From Bacteroides sp. (GTDB lineage Bacteria > Bacteroidota > Bacteroidia > Bacteroidales > Bacteroidaceae), in the NCBI GenBank assembly GCA_020861095.1, contig JAJBTC010000208.1, positions 1 to 64,000 of the forward strand: DNA of 64,000 bases. Direction: 5' to 3'. Each line of letters begins with the position of its first letter. The stretch's first letter is position 1. The notes beneath the pieces were generated by a model that made no database searches, was not told the DNA's origin, and worked only from the letters and a program-made list of their open reading frames with translations. This document shows positions 1-8,207 of the stretch, in pieces. Made by a program: the position numbers and the translations under genes.

Positions 1-332
1 AAAACTTCTTCTATACTGTGCGCCTGACCTACACCTTACAGAACAACAAACAGCACAACCTGCGAAAGCTGATCGACTCGGTCAGGAAATACTCTCCCGG
101 CTTTGTACAGATATTCCCCTGTAATACCGCGGAAGAAAAACGTCTTTTTGAACTGCTGAAAGCCGCCTATGTAGAAGGCCGCTACAATCCGAAATTTGTA
201 GTTACCCCGGAAGATTGCGAAGTCCTTACCCAGAAGATAGAAGCATTAAGCAAACTGGTAGAACAGCTTTGTAAAAAGCGTCTGGACGAATACGGGCAGA
301 TGATCGAAAAGGAGAAGACCGAAAAGAAATAA
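1..332 (+). CDS. HEPN domain protein, C-terminal part (5' end outside window)
   Basis: The reading frame is open from the first bases of the window (codons from position 3) to a TAA at 330-332, so the true start lies upstream. The visible ~109 residues are predominantly helical and end in a Lys/Glu-rich tail. The spacing of an ...ARY/GRYN-type helix turn (EGRYNPKF), followed by a long amphipathic helix that ends at a Leu/Cys-rich stretch, matches the C-terminal half of HEPN domains. In Bacteroidales these often sit behind a nucleotidyltransferase domain. That N-terminal domain, if present, is outside the window. HEPN proteins are commonly RNases or toxin-antitoxin components, but no RxxxxH motif is visible in this fragment, so no activity is claimed. 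Confidence 0.6.
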   Translation, partial: NFFYTVRLTYTLQNNKQHNLRKLIDSVRKYSPGFVQIFPCNTAEEKRLFELLKAAYVEGRYNPKFVVTPEDCEVLTQKIEALSKLVEQLCKKRLDEYGQMIEKEKTEKK

Positions 333-359
333 AACCATCACCTTGGGTCCAATACACCT

Positions 360-455
360 GTAGAGACGCATATTTGCGTCTCAGCACGCCGAATGAACAC
401 ATATACCATGTTTTTATTGGACGTACATCGCGGAGACGCAAGTATGCGTCTCTAC
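360..455. repeat. GAGACGC inverted-repeat element, copy A
   Basis: Terminal arms GTAGAGACGCATA (360-372) and TATGCGTCTCTAC (443-455) are perfect reverse complements. Each end can also fold on itself through GAGACGC/GCGTCTC. A second copy lies at 29324-29469, and similarity continues for about 50 bases past the right end (CTAACCCCTT... versus GTAATCCCCTT...). It contains no gene and sits just after the HEPN gene. Confidence 0.75.
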
Positions 456-626
456 AGCTAACCCCTTGATCTATAGAGAAAGTAACAGAAGCTCATTTTG
501 TGGTTATGCTTATAAACCAATCATATACCACATTTCTACTGGCTAACAGAATATGGATCGATAGTGATCTTCCAGGCAAAAGACCTTTTTTTGATACCAC
601 ACATGAAAGCACCTGTCTGATCCTTC

Positions 627-1142
627 TCAGGGATAAGCCTCCGCAAATATTTCATTGTCCTCACCAATGCCCGCTACGGTCTGATCCAGCTCAGCGGGAG
701 GCAGATCGTATCCGTACCAGGAAAAATAGCCGTCTGTCACGTACCACTCTCCTCCGATGCGGTCGAAGATCACCCGGAGAATAAGTTCCGACTCCTGGTA
801 GCCGGCTTCGAACTCCTTGCGGTCGGGCTCATCTGTGAGGTAGCGCGCCACAAATACACTCCCGTCTTCCATTTCGATATGATCCGGGGTCAGCATTTCG
901 ATATCGAGCAATGCCCATTTCTCACGGGTGAAAGGATAGGTATGCTCCGTCTCCCCATCGTCGTCGAGCAAAACGATAGAAGTAACCAGCGGAAAGCGCA
1001 CACGCTTGTACTGGAAAGCGGCACTGGTGGTGAACCGGTCTAAGAAAGCAGTAAAATCTTCCTGTTGCACAGCCTCCCCTTTTGCGCCACAGACAGAAAA
1101 AACGGTCAACAAACAAAGAAGTATATATTTTTTTAAATCCAT
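627..1142 (-). CDS. DUF4348 family secreted protein
   Basis: This is a 171-residue protein with an N-terminal hydrophobic signal segment of about 20 residues (positively charged MDLKKY start) and then a compact mixed domain. It has the alternating features of DUF4348 proteins: an FxxFLDRFTTSAAFQYxR opening, a PFTREKWxLLD centre and a WYVTDGYFSWYGYD segment near the end. The function is unknown. DUF4348 is largely limited to Bacteroidota and is predicted to be exported to the periplasm or cell surface. The gene has its own TACCTTTG -7 box 28 bases upstream. The next gene upstream on the same strand encodes a divergent paralogue with the same segments in the same order, so the two look like a tandem duplication. 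Confidence 0.75.
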   Translation of the reverse strand: MDLKKYILLCLLTVFSVCGAKGEAVQQEDFTAFLDRFTTSAAFQYKRVRFPLVTSIVLLDDDGETEHTYPFTREKWALLDIEMLTPDHIEMEDGSVFVARYLTDEPDRKEFEAGYQESELILRVIFDRIGGEWYVTDGYFSWYGYDLPPAELDQTVAGIGEDNEIFAEAYP

Positions 1143-1169
1143 AACGAATGGTTTCTTTAGTTAATCAGA

Positions 1170-1177
1170 CAAAGGTA
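1170..1177 (-). promoter_or_regulatory. -7 box of Bacteroidota promoter for DUF4348 gene
   Basis: TACCTTTG on the minus strand matches the TAnnTTTG -7 consensus of Bacteroidota primary-sigma promoters. It lies 28 bases before the ATG at 1142. Confidence 0.55.
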
Positions 1178-1246
1178 GTGATTAGTTTACTAAATAAATG
1201 ATAACAAGGCCGGTGGGGTTGTTAAAAATAATGCGAAAAGGGTGTG

Positions 1247-1801
1247 TCAGGGATACAAAGCGATGAAACGGCGGTTTTCTTCGGCAATGCGCCGCTTAGC
1301 CTGCTCCATATCGGCCAGGGTACGTACGCCGCTGTAGTAACAATCGTTGTAGGCATCCGTCACATACCACTTATCGTCGTCGAGATATTCGAAAGTAAGT
1401 TCTATCAACGTCTCGGAGTCGGGATAGCCGCCGGTCAGCATCCTGCGATGTGCAGTTTCCTCGGTATATCGGATAAAATATCCGTCCGTACGCCCCGTGG
1501 TATCTATATAGTCGCGCCCGATCAGAAGCCACCTTTCCCGGGTATAGGGAAGATGGACCTCTTCCTCGTCTATATACAATAACAAGGGAGTTGCCAGCGG
1601 AAAACAGACGCGGCCATACTGAAACGAGGCACTACAGAGAAAAGAATCCATAAACTGAGGGAAAGGCTCCCGGATCTGTACAGAAACAGACGCGGGATTG
1701 GTCATCCGCACCGCCTTCTCTTCCATCATACGCGTGAAAGAGAGAGAACACAGCCCCCATACCCCCATCAAAACCCCTACAACGCCAGACATCTTTTTCA
1801 T
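1247..1801 (-). CDS. DUF4348 family secreted protein, second copy
   Basis: This 184-residue protein is paralogous to the next gene downstream. It shares the FxxFxDSFLCSASFQYGRVxFPLATPL opening, the PYTRERWLLI centre and the WYVTDAY ending, although overall identity is modest. The N-terminus (MKKMSGVVGVLMGVWGL) is a signal-type hydrophobic segment. The function is unknown. The spacing to the downstream copy is 104 bases, and that copy has its own promoter, so the two are not necessarily co-expressed. No TAnnTTTG box is evident just upstream of this gene. Confidence 0.72.
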   Translation of the reverse strand: MKKMSGVVGVLMGVWGLCSLSFTRMMEEKAVRMTNPASVSVQIREPFPQFMDSFLCSASFQYGRVCFPLATPLLLYIDEEEVHLPYTRERWLLIGRDYIDTTGRTDGYFIRYTEETAHRRMLTGGYPDSETLIELTFEYLDDDKWYVTDAYNDCYYSGVRTLADMEQAKRRIAEENRRFIALYP

Positions 1802-1883
1802 ACCCTATACCTACTACCTTAGAAGATACTGTTTTATTTCATGGTGCCAACAAACAGACACACCAAAAGGTTTAAAGAGTATT

Positions 1884-3188
1884 TCAGATTCCGGAGGAGG
1901 AGGTGTCCCAGGGATCGTCGCGACGGATAAATTCATATCCGAACCGGCACGAGAGGCAGCTATCCCTGTCGCAGTACGTCTGTTGCAACTCCAGAATGGC
2001 CTGTGAAGCGGCTGCGTCCCTCACCTCCACACCGACCTCCTTCCAGCTACGCACCACGCGGTTGTCCTCCACAGGCAGAGACTCAAGAAAATACTGGGCA
2101 CGGTCGCACAGGTGTTCTTCGCCGGTCTGCATGCCATAGGTATACAGAAAAGGCACCACTGTATTGATCACCAACAGATCCAGCGAACGGCTTCCCAATC
2201 GTTTGGTGCGCCGGGGGCTCTCTTTTCCGAATGTATAGTGTGTATCCCAATAGGACGAAGGTTGCACATCGAAGAGCGTCTTCACCTCTGCCAGGCTTTC
2301 CGTCTCCAGCACCCGGGAGAGCAGTCCACGCCGCTGGCGGCAAAGTACAGCCAGTTGCGCGATGCGGAGGTGCGGAAAATTCACCGGACGCAGACGCAGG
2401 AACTTCCAGTGAACCACCTGCATGGGCTGGCAGCGGAACTTATGACGTAGAAAACGATACTCTTTCTGTAGAAGACGGTAGTAGGCATCGTCTGCCTCCG
2501 GCTCTTTCTCCAGCAGTCCGGCCGTACCAAACAAAAGCGCCTCTACCTGCACCGGATCGTCCCGATGCTTATCTATCCCCTCGAAAGGGAGTTTACGTGC
2601 CCAGAGATCAAAGGCATCGCCATTGACACCGAAACCGAAATTACGCGCCAGATTCATCAGCAGCACATCTTCCCAGTGCCAGACCGTATCGTGAAGCCAA
2701 TCCAGGATGCGAGTGGCTTTCCGCTCCAGCCGCAGCACCTGCAGGGTAGTGAACCAACCACGCATATCCAGAGAGGTGAGCCGATCCAGTACCGGCTGAC
2801 AGCGGGGCCGGCGGTCGGCCTCCAGCAACGCCTGGTGATTGCGGCGGATATGTTCGGGAACAGAAAGCTCCAGTTGAAGGAGTTTCTGTCCCTTTTCACC
2901 GATAAAGATTTCACAATCGGCCTTCTCCACCACGTGCAGGATCACCGCGCGGTAGGCGGGATCGGAGGAATGCCGGTGACGTTTCCAGTCGGAAGAACGA
3001 CAGTGAACCTCCACCGCGCCGGCCCAGGTGGTATCACCGATACGCACTCTGGCCTGCAGGAAATCAGGCCCCGCGTGAGGGTTGGAAAAACCGGGATGCA
3101 ACACCTCGACCGGCTGGCCGCAGGTAGTACGAAGGGTAGAAACCGGAAACAACTTATGCTTCCATACATACTGTATCAGACTTTCCAT
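1884..3188 (-). CDS. DUF2851 family protein
   Basis: About 434 residues from the start chosen here. The N-terminus MESLIQYVWKHKLFP, followed by a Pro-Gly-x-x-Asn-x-x-AGPDF motif, AGAVEVHCRSSDW and the AVILHVV segment, is typical of DUF2851 proteins of Bacteroidota. Their function is unknown and they are cytoplasmic, with no signal peptide. The frame stays open upstream to 3254 with other starts (ATG at 3200; another at 3254). I prefer 3188 because family members begin at the MESL/MEQL position. A CGGAGG sequence about 25-30 bases upstream does not fix the start. The C-terminus has a Cys-rich pattern (CDRDSCLSCRFG), possibly a metal or structural site. Confidence 0.8.
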   Translation of the reverse strand: MESLIQYVWKHKLFPVSTLRTTCGQPVEVLHPGFSNPHAGPDFLQARVRIGDTTWAGAVEVHCRSSDWKRHRHSSDPAYRAVILHVVEKADCEIFIGEKGQKLLQLELSVPEHIRRNHQALLEADRRPRCQPVLDRLTSLDMRGWFTTLQVLRLERKATRILDWLHDTVWHWEDVLLMNLARNFGFGVNGDAFDLWARKLPFEGIDKHRDDPVQVEALLFGTAGLLEKEPEADDAYYRLLQKEYRFLRHKFRCQPMQVVHWKFLRLRPVNFPHLRIAQLAVLCRQRRGLLSRVLETESLAEVKTLFDVQPSSYWDTHYTFGKESPRRTKRLGSRSLDLLVINTVVPFLYTYGMQTGEEHLCDRAQYFLESLPVEDNRVVRSWKEVGVEVRDAAASQAILELQQTYCDRDSCLSCRFGYEFIRRDDPWDTSSSGI

Positions 3189-3339
3189 AGCATAGTACAT
3201 AATCAGGTTAATGATACCTCCGGTCTGCCTGGCCAGCGCACCTTTCACATACAACCAGCCACAGCCCCGGAACCGATCCCTACCCGCTTTCCTCCTTAAA
3301 AAATCATGATAAAATCAAACAGGCAATGAATCGTTTCCA

Positions 3340-3347
3340 CAAATATA
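3340..3347 (-). promoter_or_regulatory. -7 box upstream of DUF2851 gene
   Basis: TATATTTG on the minus strand fits TAnnTTTG. It faces away from the plus-strand box at 3358-3365, which gives a divergent promoter pair. Confidence 0.45.
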
Positions 3348-3357
3348 ATAAAAATCT

Positions 3358-3365
3358 TATCTTTG
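3358..3365 (+). promoter_or_regulatory. -7 box, candidate promoter of the dapB operon
   Basis: TATCTTTG is a strong TAnnTTTG match pointing toward dapB. The implied leader of about 550 bases runs through the heptamer-repeat interval (3391-3840), so a second promoter nearer dapB is possible. Confidence 0.45.
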
Positions 3366-3390
3366 CCGTTCAATGATAGACAAATAAAGA

Positions 3391-3455
3391 GATTTACGAT
3401 TTACGATTTACGATTTACGATTTACGAGGTAAGAGGTAAGAGGTAAGAGGTAGGA
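3391..3455. repeat. Tandem heptamer arrays: GATTTAC x5 then GGTAAGA x4
   Basis: Five exact GATTTAC units start at 3391, followed by GA and then four GGTAAGA-type units (the last is GGTAGGA) at 3428-3455. The same GATTTAC unit recurs in six other intergenic places in the window. Confidence 0.9.
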
Positions 3456-3806
3456 GCTACAAAATATAGATGTACACAATGTAAATGTACAATGAAGAAG
3501 ATCTACGTATCAGAAACATTCCTTCATGGTAAGCATGGAAACATGGGTCTTCGCAGCTACACGTAAAAAGCCTGTAACCCGACTGAAGATGGTCCAGACA
3601 ACCGACGTTGAAAGAAATCAACCGACGTTCCGCCACCCCAGCGTAGTCACATACATCCGCAACACGCCTGGAACAGGCATACCGTCGCCTTTGGTCTTGC
3701 AGCGTAAACGAAGTGCAAATATACGGCGACAAAAGAGCAAATCTGTTTGAGCGAAACGAGTTTATCCTGCGAAAAGACGTAAATCATACGTTACACAAGG
3801 TGTTTT

Positions 3807-3840
3807 CAATCGTAAATCGTAAATCGTCCAATCGTAAATC
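3807..3840. repeat. Inverted heptamer array (GTAAATC units)
   Basis: CAATCGTAAATCGTAAATCG followed by TCCAATCGTAAATC is the reverse complement of the array at 3391, about 350 bases away. Between the two arrays lie two ACCGACGTT motifs (around 3600-3630) and no convincing gene. Confidence 0.85.
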
Positions 3841-3918
3841 CCTTCGTCTTTCTTTGCTTCGTTTCTTCGGCGGAGCAAAGAAATGAAGAAGAATAAATAT
3901 TTAAAAATCAACAAAACA

Positions 3919-4647
3919 ATGAAAATCGCACTGATAGGTTACGGTAAAATGGGCAAAGAGATCGAAAAGATCGCTCTGCGCCGCGGACACGAGATCGTTT
4001 GCATCATCGATGTCCACAATCCGGAGGATTTCGCCTCCGATGCGTTCCGCTCGGCGGACGTAGCCATTGAGTTTACCAACCCTACCGTAGCCTACATCAA
4101 CTACCTGAGGGCATTCGATGCCGGGGTGAAAGTCGTATCCGGCAGCACAGGATGGATGGAAGAGCATGGAGAAGAGATCCGGCAGTTGTGTACCACAGGC
4201 GGAAAAACCCTGTTCTGGTCGTCCAACTTCAGTCTGGGAGTAGCCATCTTCTCAGCGGTAAACAGCTACCTGGCCGGGATCATGAACCCGTTTCCCGAAT
4301 ACGATGTAAGCATGAGTGAGACCCACCACATCCATAAGCTCGATGCTCCCAGCGGCACCGCCATCACCTTAGCCGAAGGCATCCTGGAACACATACAACG
4401 CAAGGAAAAGTGGGTGAATGAAAAGACCACCGACGTTGCCGAGCTGCCGATCGAATCGATCCGGGAAGGAGAAGTGACCGGTATCCATACCATCCGCTAC
4501 GAATCCGAAGCAGATATCATCAGCATCACCCACGACGCCAAGAACCGCAGCGGTTTCGCGCTGGGAGCCGTACTGGCCGCGGAATACACGGCCAACAAAG
4601 AGGGTATGCTGGGAATGAGTGATCTGTTCCCGTTCTTACAATCCTAA
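3919..4647 (+). CDS. dapB: 4-hydroxy-tetrahydrodipicolinate reductase
   Basis: A cytoplasmic enzyme of lysine and meso-diaminopimelate synthesis. It reduces the DapA product with NAD(P)H. The 242-residue protein starts MKIALIGYGKMG with a GxGxxG-type nucleotide-binding loop at residues 7-12. The DapB signature ETHHIHKLDAPSGTA covers residues 134-148, with H136 and K140 at the positions of the general acid/base pair. The frame is open upstream to an ATG at 3883, but the family starts at 3919. It is slightly shorter than the enterobacterial enzyme, as is usual in Bacteroidota. The stop is 13 bases before lepB, so the two are likely co-transcribed in the dapB-lepB-lepB-wbqC order. Confidence 0.95.
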   Translation: MKIALIGYGKMGKEIEKIALRRGHEIVCIIDVHNPEDFASDAFRSADVAIEFTNPTVAYINYLRAFDAGVKVVSGSTGWMEEHGEEIRQLCTTGGKTLFWSSNFSLGVAIFSAVNSYLAGIMNPFPEYDVSMSETHHIHKLDAPSGTAITLAEGILEHIQRKEKWVNEKTTDVAELPIESIREGEVTGIHTIRYESEADIISITHDAKNRSGFALGAVLAAEYTANKEGMLGMSDLFPFLQS

Positions 4648-4660
4648 ATCCGTCCGAATC

Positions 4661-6136
4661 ATGAGAAAAGCAACACGCGCGCAATGGATCAGATTTGTCC
4701 TTGTTACGGTTTTATACCTTCTCTTCCTGTTGTGGGTAAAGAGTTGGCTGGGACTCCTTGTACTTCCTTTCATCTTTGACATATACATCAGTAAGAAAAT
4801 CCCGTGGACTTTCTGGAAACACTCAGAGAACCCGGTTGTACGCGGAGTCATGAGCTGGGTAGACGCCATCGTGTTTGCACTGGTGGCTGTCTACTTCGTC
4901 AATATCTTCGTGTTCCAGAACTACCAGATCCCCTCTTCCTCCATGGAAAAGACCATGCTGGTGGGCGACTTCCTGTACGTGAGCAAGCTGAGCTACGGAC
5001 CCCGTGTGCCTCAGACCCCCCTCTCCATGCCGTTGGCCCAGCACACCCTGCCGGTAGTGAACACCAAATCGTATATCGAATGGCCCCGGTGGGACTACAA
5101 ACGCGTACCCGGCCTTGGAAAAGTGAAGCGCAACGACATTGTGGTATTCAATTTCCCGGCCGGAGATACCGTAGCGCTGAATCACCAGGGGCGTGACTAC
5201 CAGGGACTGGTATACGAAGAGGGAAAACGAATGTACAGCCAACAGATAGATATGGACAGCCTGACCCGTGCCCAGCAACGTACGGTATACGACCTGTATT
5301 ATGCCGCGGGGCGCAACCTGATCCACTCCTATCCGCAAAACTACGGCAAGGTGGTGGTGCGTCCGGTAGACAGACGGGAGAACTACGTGAAACGCTGCGT
5401 GGGACTGCCGGGAGACACGCTGGAGATACGGGATACACAACTCTACATCAACAACCGGATCTCTGAAAATCCGGAAGGGGTGCAATTCTCCTATCTGGTA
5501 CAGACCACCGGAGCACAGATCCCGGAGCAGCTTCTGGACGACCTGGGTATCAGTAAGTCGGAACGCTACCTGGTGGGTCGTTCCGCGGGACCCTCCCTGG
5601 CACCGCTGGGACTTGATGCTAAAAATGACAAAGGGGAGTATTGCCCCATCTACCAGCTGCCCCTGACAGCGGAAATGCACCGTGACCTGAGTGGCCGCAG
5701 TGCCCTGATCGCCCACATTATCCTGACACCCCAGATAGCAGGAGAAATGTTTCCACTCAATCTCCATACACACTGGGATGGCAACAACTACGGCCCGGTG
5801 TGGATACCGTATAAAGGGGCCACCATCAGCCTGACCGAAGACAACCTGCCTTTTTACGAACGCTGTATACAAGCCTACGAAGGCAATAAGTTGGAAGTGA
5901 AACAGGACGGTATCTATATCAACGATGTAAAGACCGACACCTATACCTTCGGGATGGACTATTACTGGATGATGGGCGACAACCGCAACAACTCCCTCGA
6001 CTCACGTTACTGGGGATTTGTTCCGGAAGACCATATCGTAGGAAAACCCATCGTGGTATGGCTGTCACTCAATCAGGAAAAGGGATGGTTCGACGGAAAA
6101 ATACGCTGGAACCGGATCTTTAAGAAAATGAAATGA
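4661..6136 (+). CDS. lepB: Signal peptidase I (active copy)
   Basis: A 491-residue membrane peptidase (S26) that removes signal peptides from exported proteins. Two or three N-terminal hydrophobic segments (residues about 12-40 and 66-86) anchor it with the catalytic part outside the inner membrane. The family boxes are intact: IPSSSMEKT with nucleophile S94, NYVKRCVGLPGD with general base K244, and GDNRNNSLDSR at 439-449. The protein is longer than the E. coli enzyme because of an insertion of about 100 residues between the Lys box and the GDNR box, as is common in Bacteroidales. I use the ATG at 4661 rather than the upstream in-frame ATG at 4619, which overlaps dapB. The next gene is a degenerate paralogue. 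Confidence 0.93.
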   Translation: MRKATRAQWIRFVLVTVLYLLFLLWVKSWLGLLVLPFIFDIYISKKIPWTFWKHSENPVVRGVMSWVDAIVFALVAVYFVNIFVFQNYQIPSSSMEKTMLVGDFLYVSKLSYGPRVPQTPLSMPLAQHTLPVVNTKSYIEWPRWDYKRVPGLGKVKRNDIVVFNFPAGDTVALNHQGRDYQGLVYEEGKRMYSQQIDMDSLTRAQQRTVYDLYYAAGRNLIHSYPQNYGKVVVRPVDRRENYVKRCVGLPGDTLEIRDTQLYINNRISENPEGVQFSYLVQTTGAQIPEQLLDDLGISKSERYLVGRSAGPSLAPLGLDAKNDKGEYCPIYQLPLTAEMHRDLSGRSALIAHIILTPQIAGEMFPLNLHTHWDGNNYGPVWIPYKGATISLTEDNLPFYERCIQAYEGNKLEVKQDGIYINDVKTDTYTFGMDYYWMMGDNRNNSLDSRYWGFVPEDHIVGKPIVVWLSLNQEKGWFDGKIRWNRIFKKMK

Positions 6137-6170
6137 TTTACGATGTACTGATGTACGATGTACGATTGAA
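6135..6170. repeat. Heptamer array GATTTAC/GATGTAC
   Basis: GATTTACGATGTACTGATGTAC... begins within the lepB stop codon (TGA at 6134-6136). Its layout, including the CTGAT interruption and the trailing GATTGAAGT, is the same as the array at 47127-47160, with T/G variation at the fourth base of the unit. Confidence 0.85.
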
Positions 6171-6494
6171 GTCAGAGACAAAATCTATAAGGTGTACTTT
6201 CGTTACTGATCAATCAGACAGAAGCCATTTCTTTATATAGAGAATACAGACTGCTACCATCGTAAGCAGCTTTGCCAACCGTTGGTTGACAGCTCAGGCA
6301 GTTGGTTGGCTACGCCGATCTTCGATTGACTGCGTCGACCGTTGGTACGTTCGTAAATCGGTTCATAGTTCCGCGATAAAAAGCCGGAATTAAGATCAGA
6401 TGTTGTTCTATATCACCTGTTTTTCATTATCTTTATCCGATCCTTATTCACAAAAAGCATAAGCATACCCATTTCCTATGATATGAGAAGTAAT

Positions 6495-6530
6495 ACAAAT
6501 CGTAAATCGTAAATCCGTAAATCGTAAATC
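6495..6530. repeat. Inverted heptamer array (GTAAATC units)
   Basis: Four GTAAATC-type units in the opposite orientation to the array at 6135, ending 5 bases before the ATG of the second signal peptidase gene. The 325-base interval between the arrays contains ACCGTTGG motifs (about 6277 and 6338) but no gene that I can support. Confidence 0.85.
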
Positions 6531-6535
6531 CCTTC

Positions 6536-7471
6536 ATGTTTCGTTCCGGAGTAAAGTGGTTGATCGTAGTCGGAGTGGCAGTAGGCGTAGCCCTGTTGCT
6601 GAATGGGTTCGTAGGTTCTTCCTGTCTGATCCCCTACTCCGGTATGGAAAACACGCTCTACCCCGGCGACCGGATCGTGGTGAACAAATGGAGCTATGGC
6701 CTGCGATTGCCTTTGATGAAATATTTCCCTTACCGTCGCTGGAAAGAGCGCGCCGTGCGCAACGGAGAGATCGTGGTCTTCAACAATCCGGCAGACCTCA
6801 AACACCCGGTCATCGACCAGCGTGCCCTTTTCATCGGTCGTTGTGTAGGAAGTCCGGGCGATACGGTACTGTTAGATTCGCTTTTCTTTGTAGTCACCTC
6901 CCCTTCGGTAACCGGACCCGACCAGAAAGCCCTGTATACCTATCCGCGGGAAAAAGAGTCCCGGTTAGACTCCCTGCTCACCCGGCTCTCTATCGACAAC
7001 AGCGAACGCATGGGCGAAGATGACAGCCTGTATGTACGCAGCCTGAGCCGGTACGAATACTACCTGATCTGCCAGGAACTGCAACCGGAAGCATGGATCA
7101 CTCCTCTACAGACGCAGGAAGAGATCGCCTACCACCTGATGGTACCCGGAAAGGGAAAAACCATCAAAATATACCCCTGGAACATGGAACTGATGCGCAA
7201 TACACTGAAAGTACATGAGAATCGCGACGCGGAGATACGTGGCGATACGCTTTATGTAGATGGAGTGGCCTCTCCCTACTGTTGCTTCACCCGTGATTAT
7301 TACTGGATTGCCTCCAACCACGCGGCCAACCTCACCGACTCGCGCCTGTTTGGTTTTGTGCCGGAAGATCACCTCATCGGCAAGCCGGCATTCGTGTGGT
7401 TTTCCAAAGAACCGGCAACCGGACCGTTGGGCGGATACCGCTGGAAACGGATACTTACCCGCGTCAACTGA
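6536..7471 (+). CDS. Signal peptidase I paralogue lacking the catalytic dyad
   Basis: A 311-residue S26-family protein with one N-terminal hydrophobic anchor (residues 7-30). It aligns with the preceding LepB throughout. The nucleophile box reads IPYSGMENTL, so the residue before Met (S94 in the active copy) is G36. The Lys box reads FIGRCVGSPGD, so the general base is G101. The GDNR motif is SNHA at 260-263. The flanking structural residues (PGD, NKWSYGLR, TDSRLFGFVPEDHLIGKP) are conserved, so the fold is probably kept while signal peptidase chemistry is probably lost. It may be a partner or regulator of LepB. The adjacent S35 could in principle act as a displaced nucleophile, but no Lys base is visible. 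Confidence 0.85.
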   Translation: MFRSGVKWLIVVGVAVGVALLLNGFVGSSCLIPYSGMENTLYPGDRIVVNKWSYGLRLPLMKYFPYRRWKERAVRNGEIVVFNNPADLKHPVIDQRALFIGRCVGSPGDTVLLDSLFFVVTSPSVTGPDQKALYTYPREKESRLDSLLTRLSIDNSERMGEDDSLYVRSLSRYEYYLICQELQPEAWITPLQTQEEIAYHLMVPGKGKTIKIYPWNMELMRNTLKVHENRDAEIRGDTLYVDGVASPYCCFTRDYYWIASNHAANLTDSRLFGFVPEDHLIGKPAFVWFSKEPATGPLGGYRWKRILTRVN

Positions 7472-7505
7472 TACATTATTTCAAACCCAATCCCCGACAC
7501 AACAG

Positions 7506-8144
7506 ATGCCACCCCGTTTTCCCCAACATACCGCCTACCTCAGTTCGGCCTACATGGCACCGGTCTCCTGGTACAGCAAGCTCTATCACTACGGACACAT
7601 CCGCATAGAGCAATACGATCATTACCTGAAGCAGACCTACCGCAACCGCTGTACGCTGGCCGGCCCCAACGGAACACTGGCACTCACCGTACCTATTGTG
7701 AAGCCCGATACGCTCAAATGCCCGATGAAGGACATACGCATCTCGGATCATGGCCACTGGCGGCATCAGCATTGGAACGCCATTGAATCTGCTTACAACA
7801 GCACACCTTTCTTTGAGTATTACCGGGAGGACCTGCAACCGTTTTACGAACAGAAGTTTGAATTTCTCACCGATTTCAACGAAAGCCTTTGCCATTCGAT
7901 CTGCGAGCTGATCGATCTGCAACCGGATATGCGGCGCACCGGAGAGTACCGGAAAGCATTCGGACCGCGGGAGAGAGACCTACGGGAGGCCATTCATCCG
8001 AAGAAAGGAAACGATCCGGAGTTTACGATCGTACCCTATTACCAGGTGTTTGAAGACCGACACGGTTTCTTGTCCGACCTCAGTATCCTGGACCTCCTTT
8101 TCAATATGGGACCGGAAAGCCTGCTGGTGTTGCAGCGGAGTTGA
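7506..8144 (+). CDS. WbqC family protein
   Basis: This 212-residue cytoplasmic protein has the WbqC-like layout: an N-terminal TAYLSSAYMAPVSWYSKL segment, LKQTYRNRCTLAGPNGTLALTVPI, and HQHWNAIESAYNSTPFFEYY. WbqC-like proteins are often found near O-antigen or modified-sugar genes and are suspected enzymes of nucleotide-sugar modification, but the reaction is not established. The ORF extends upstream into lepB2 in another frame. The ATG at 7506 is chosen because the family match begins there and it lies 34 bases after the lepB2 stop. It is probably the last gene of the dapB-lepB-lepB2 run. Confidence 0.82.
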   Translation: MPPRFPQHTAYLSSAYMAPVSWYSKLYHYGHIRIEQYDHYLKQTYRNRCTLAGPNGTLALTVPIVKPDTLKCPMKDIRISDHGHWRHQHWNAIESAYNSTPFFEYYREDLQPFYEQKFEFLTDFNESLCHSICELIDLQPDMRRTGEYRKAFGPRERDLREAIHPKKGNDPEFTIVPYYQVFEDRHGFLSDLSILDLLFNMGPESLLVLQRS

Positions 8145-8149
8145 AAACG

Positions 8150-8207
8150 ACAGGTAGTATAGTAAAATAGTGAAAACAAGACGTTACTGAGAAAAGATAC
8201 CACCTGT
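8150..8207. terminator. Possible bidirectional terminator between convergent genes
   Basis: ACAGGTAGTAT (8150-8160) pairs with ATACCACCTGT (8197-8207) with one mismatch across a loop of 36 bases. It lies in the 62-base gap between two convergent genes. There is no strong T tract on either side. Confidence 0.3.

Noticed and set aside
3391-3840. Regular short repeats as a CRISPR array
   Set aside because: Units are only 7 bases, directly tandem without unique spacers, and no cas gene is in the window.
4823-5872. 349-codon open frame opposite lepB
   Set aside because: Antisense shadow of a gene with all signal peptidase boxes.
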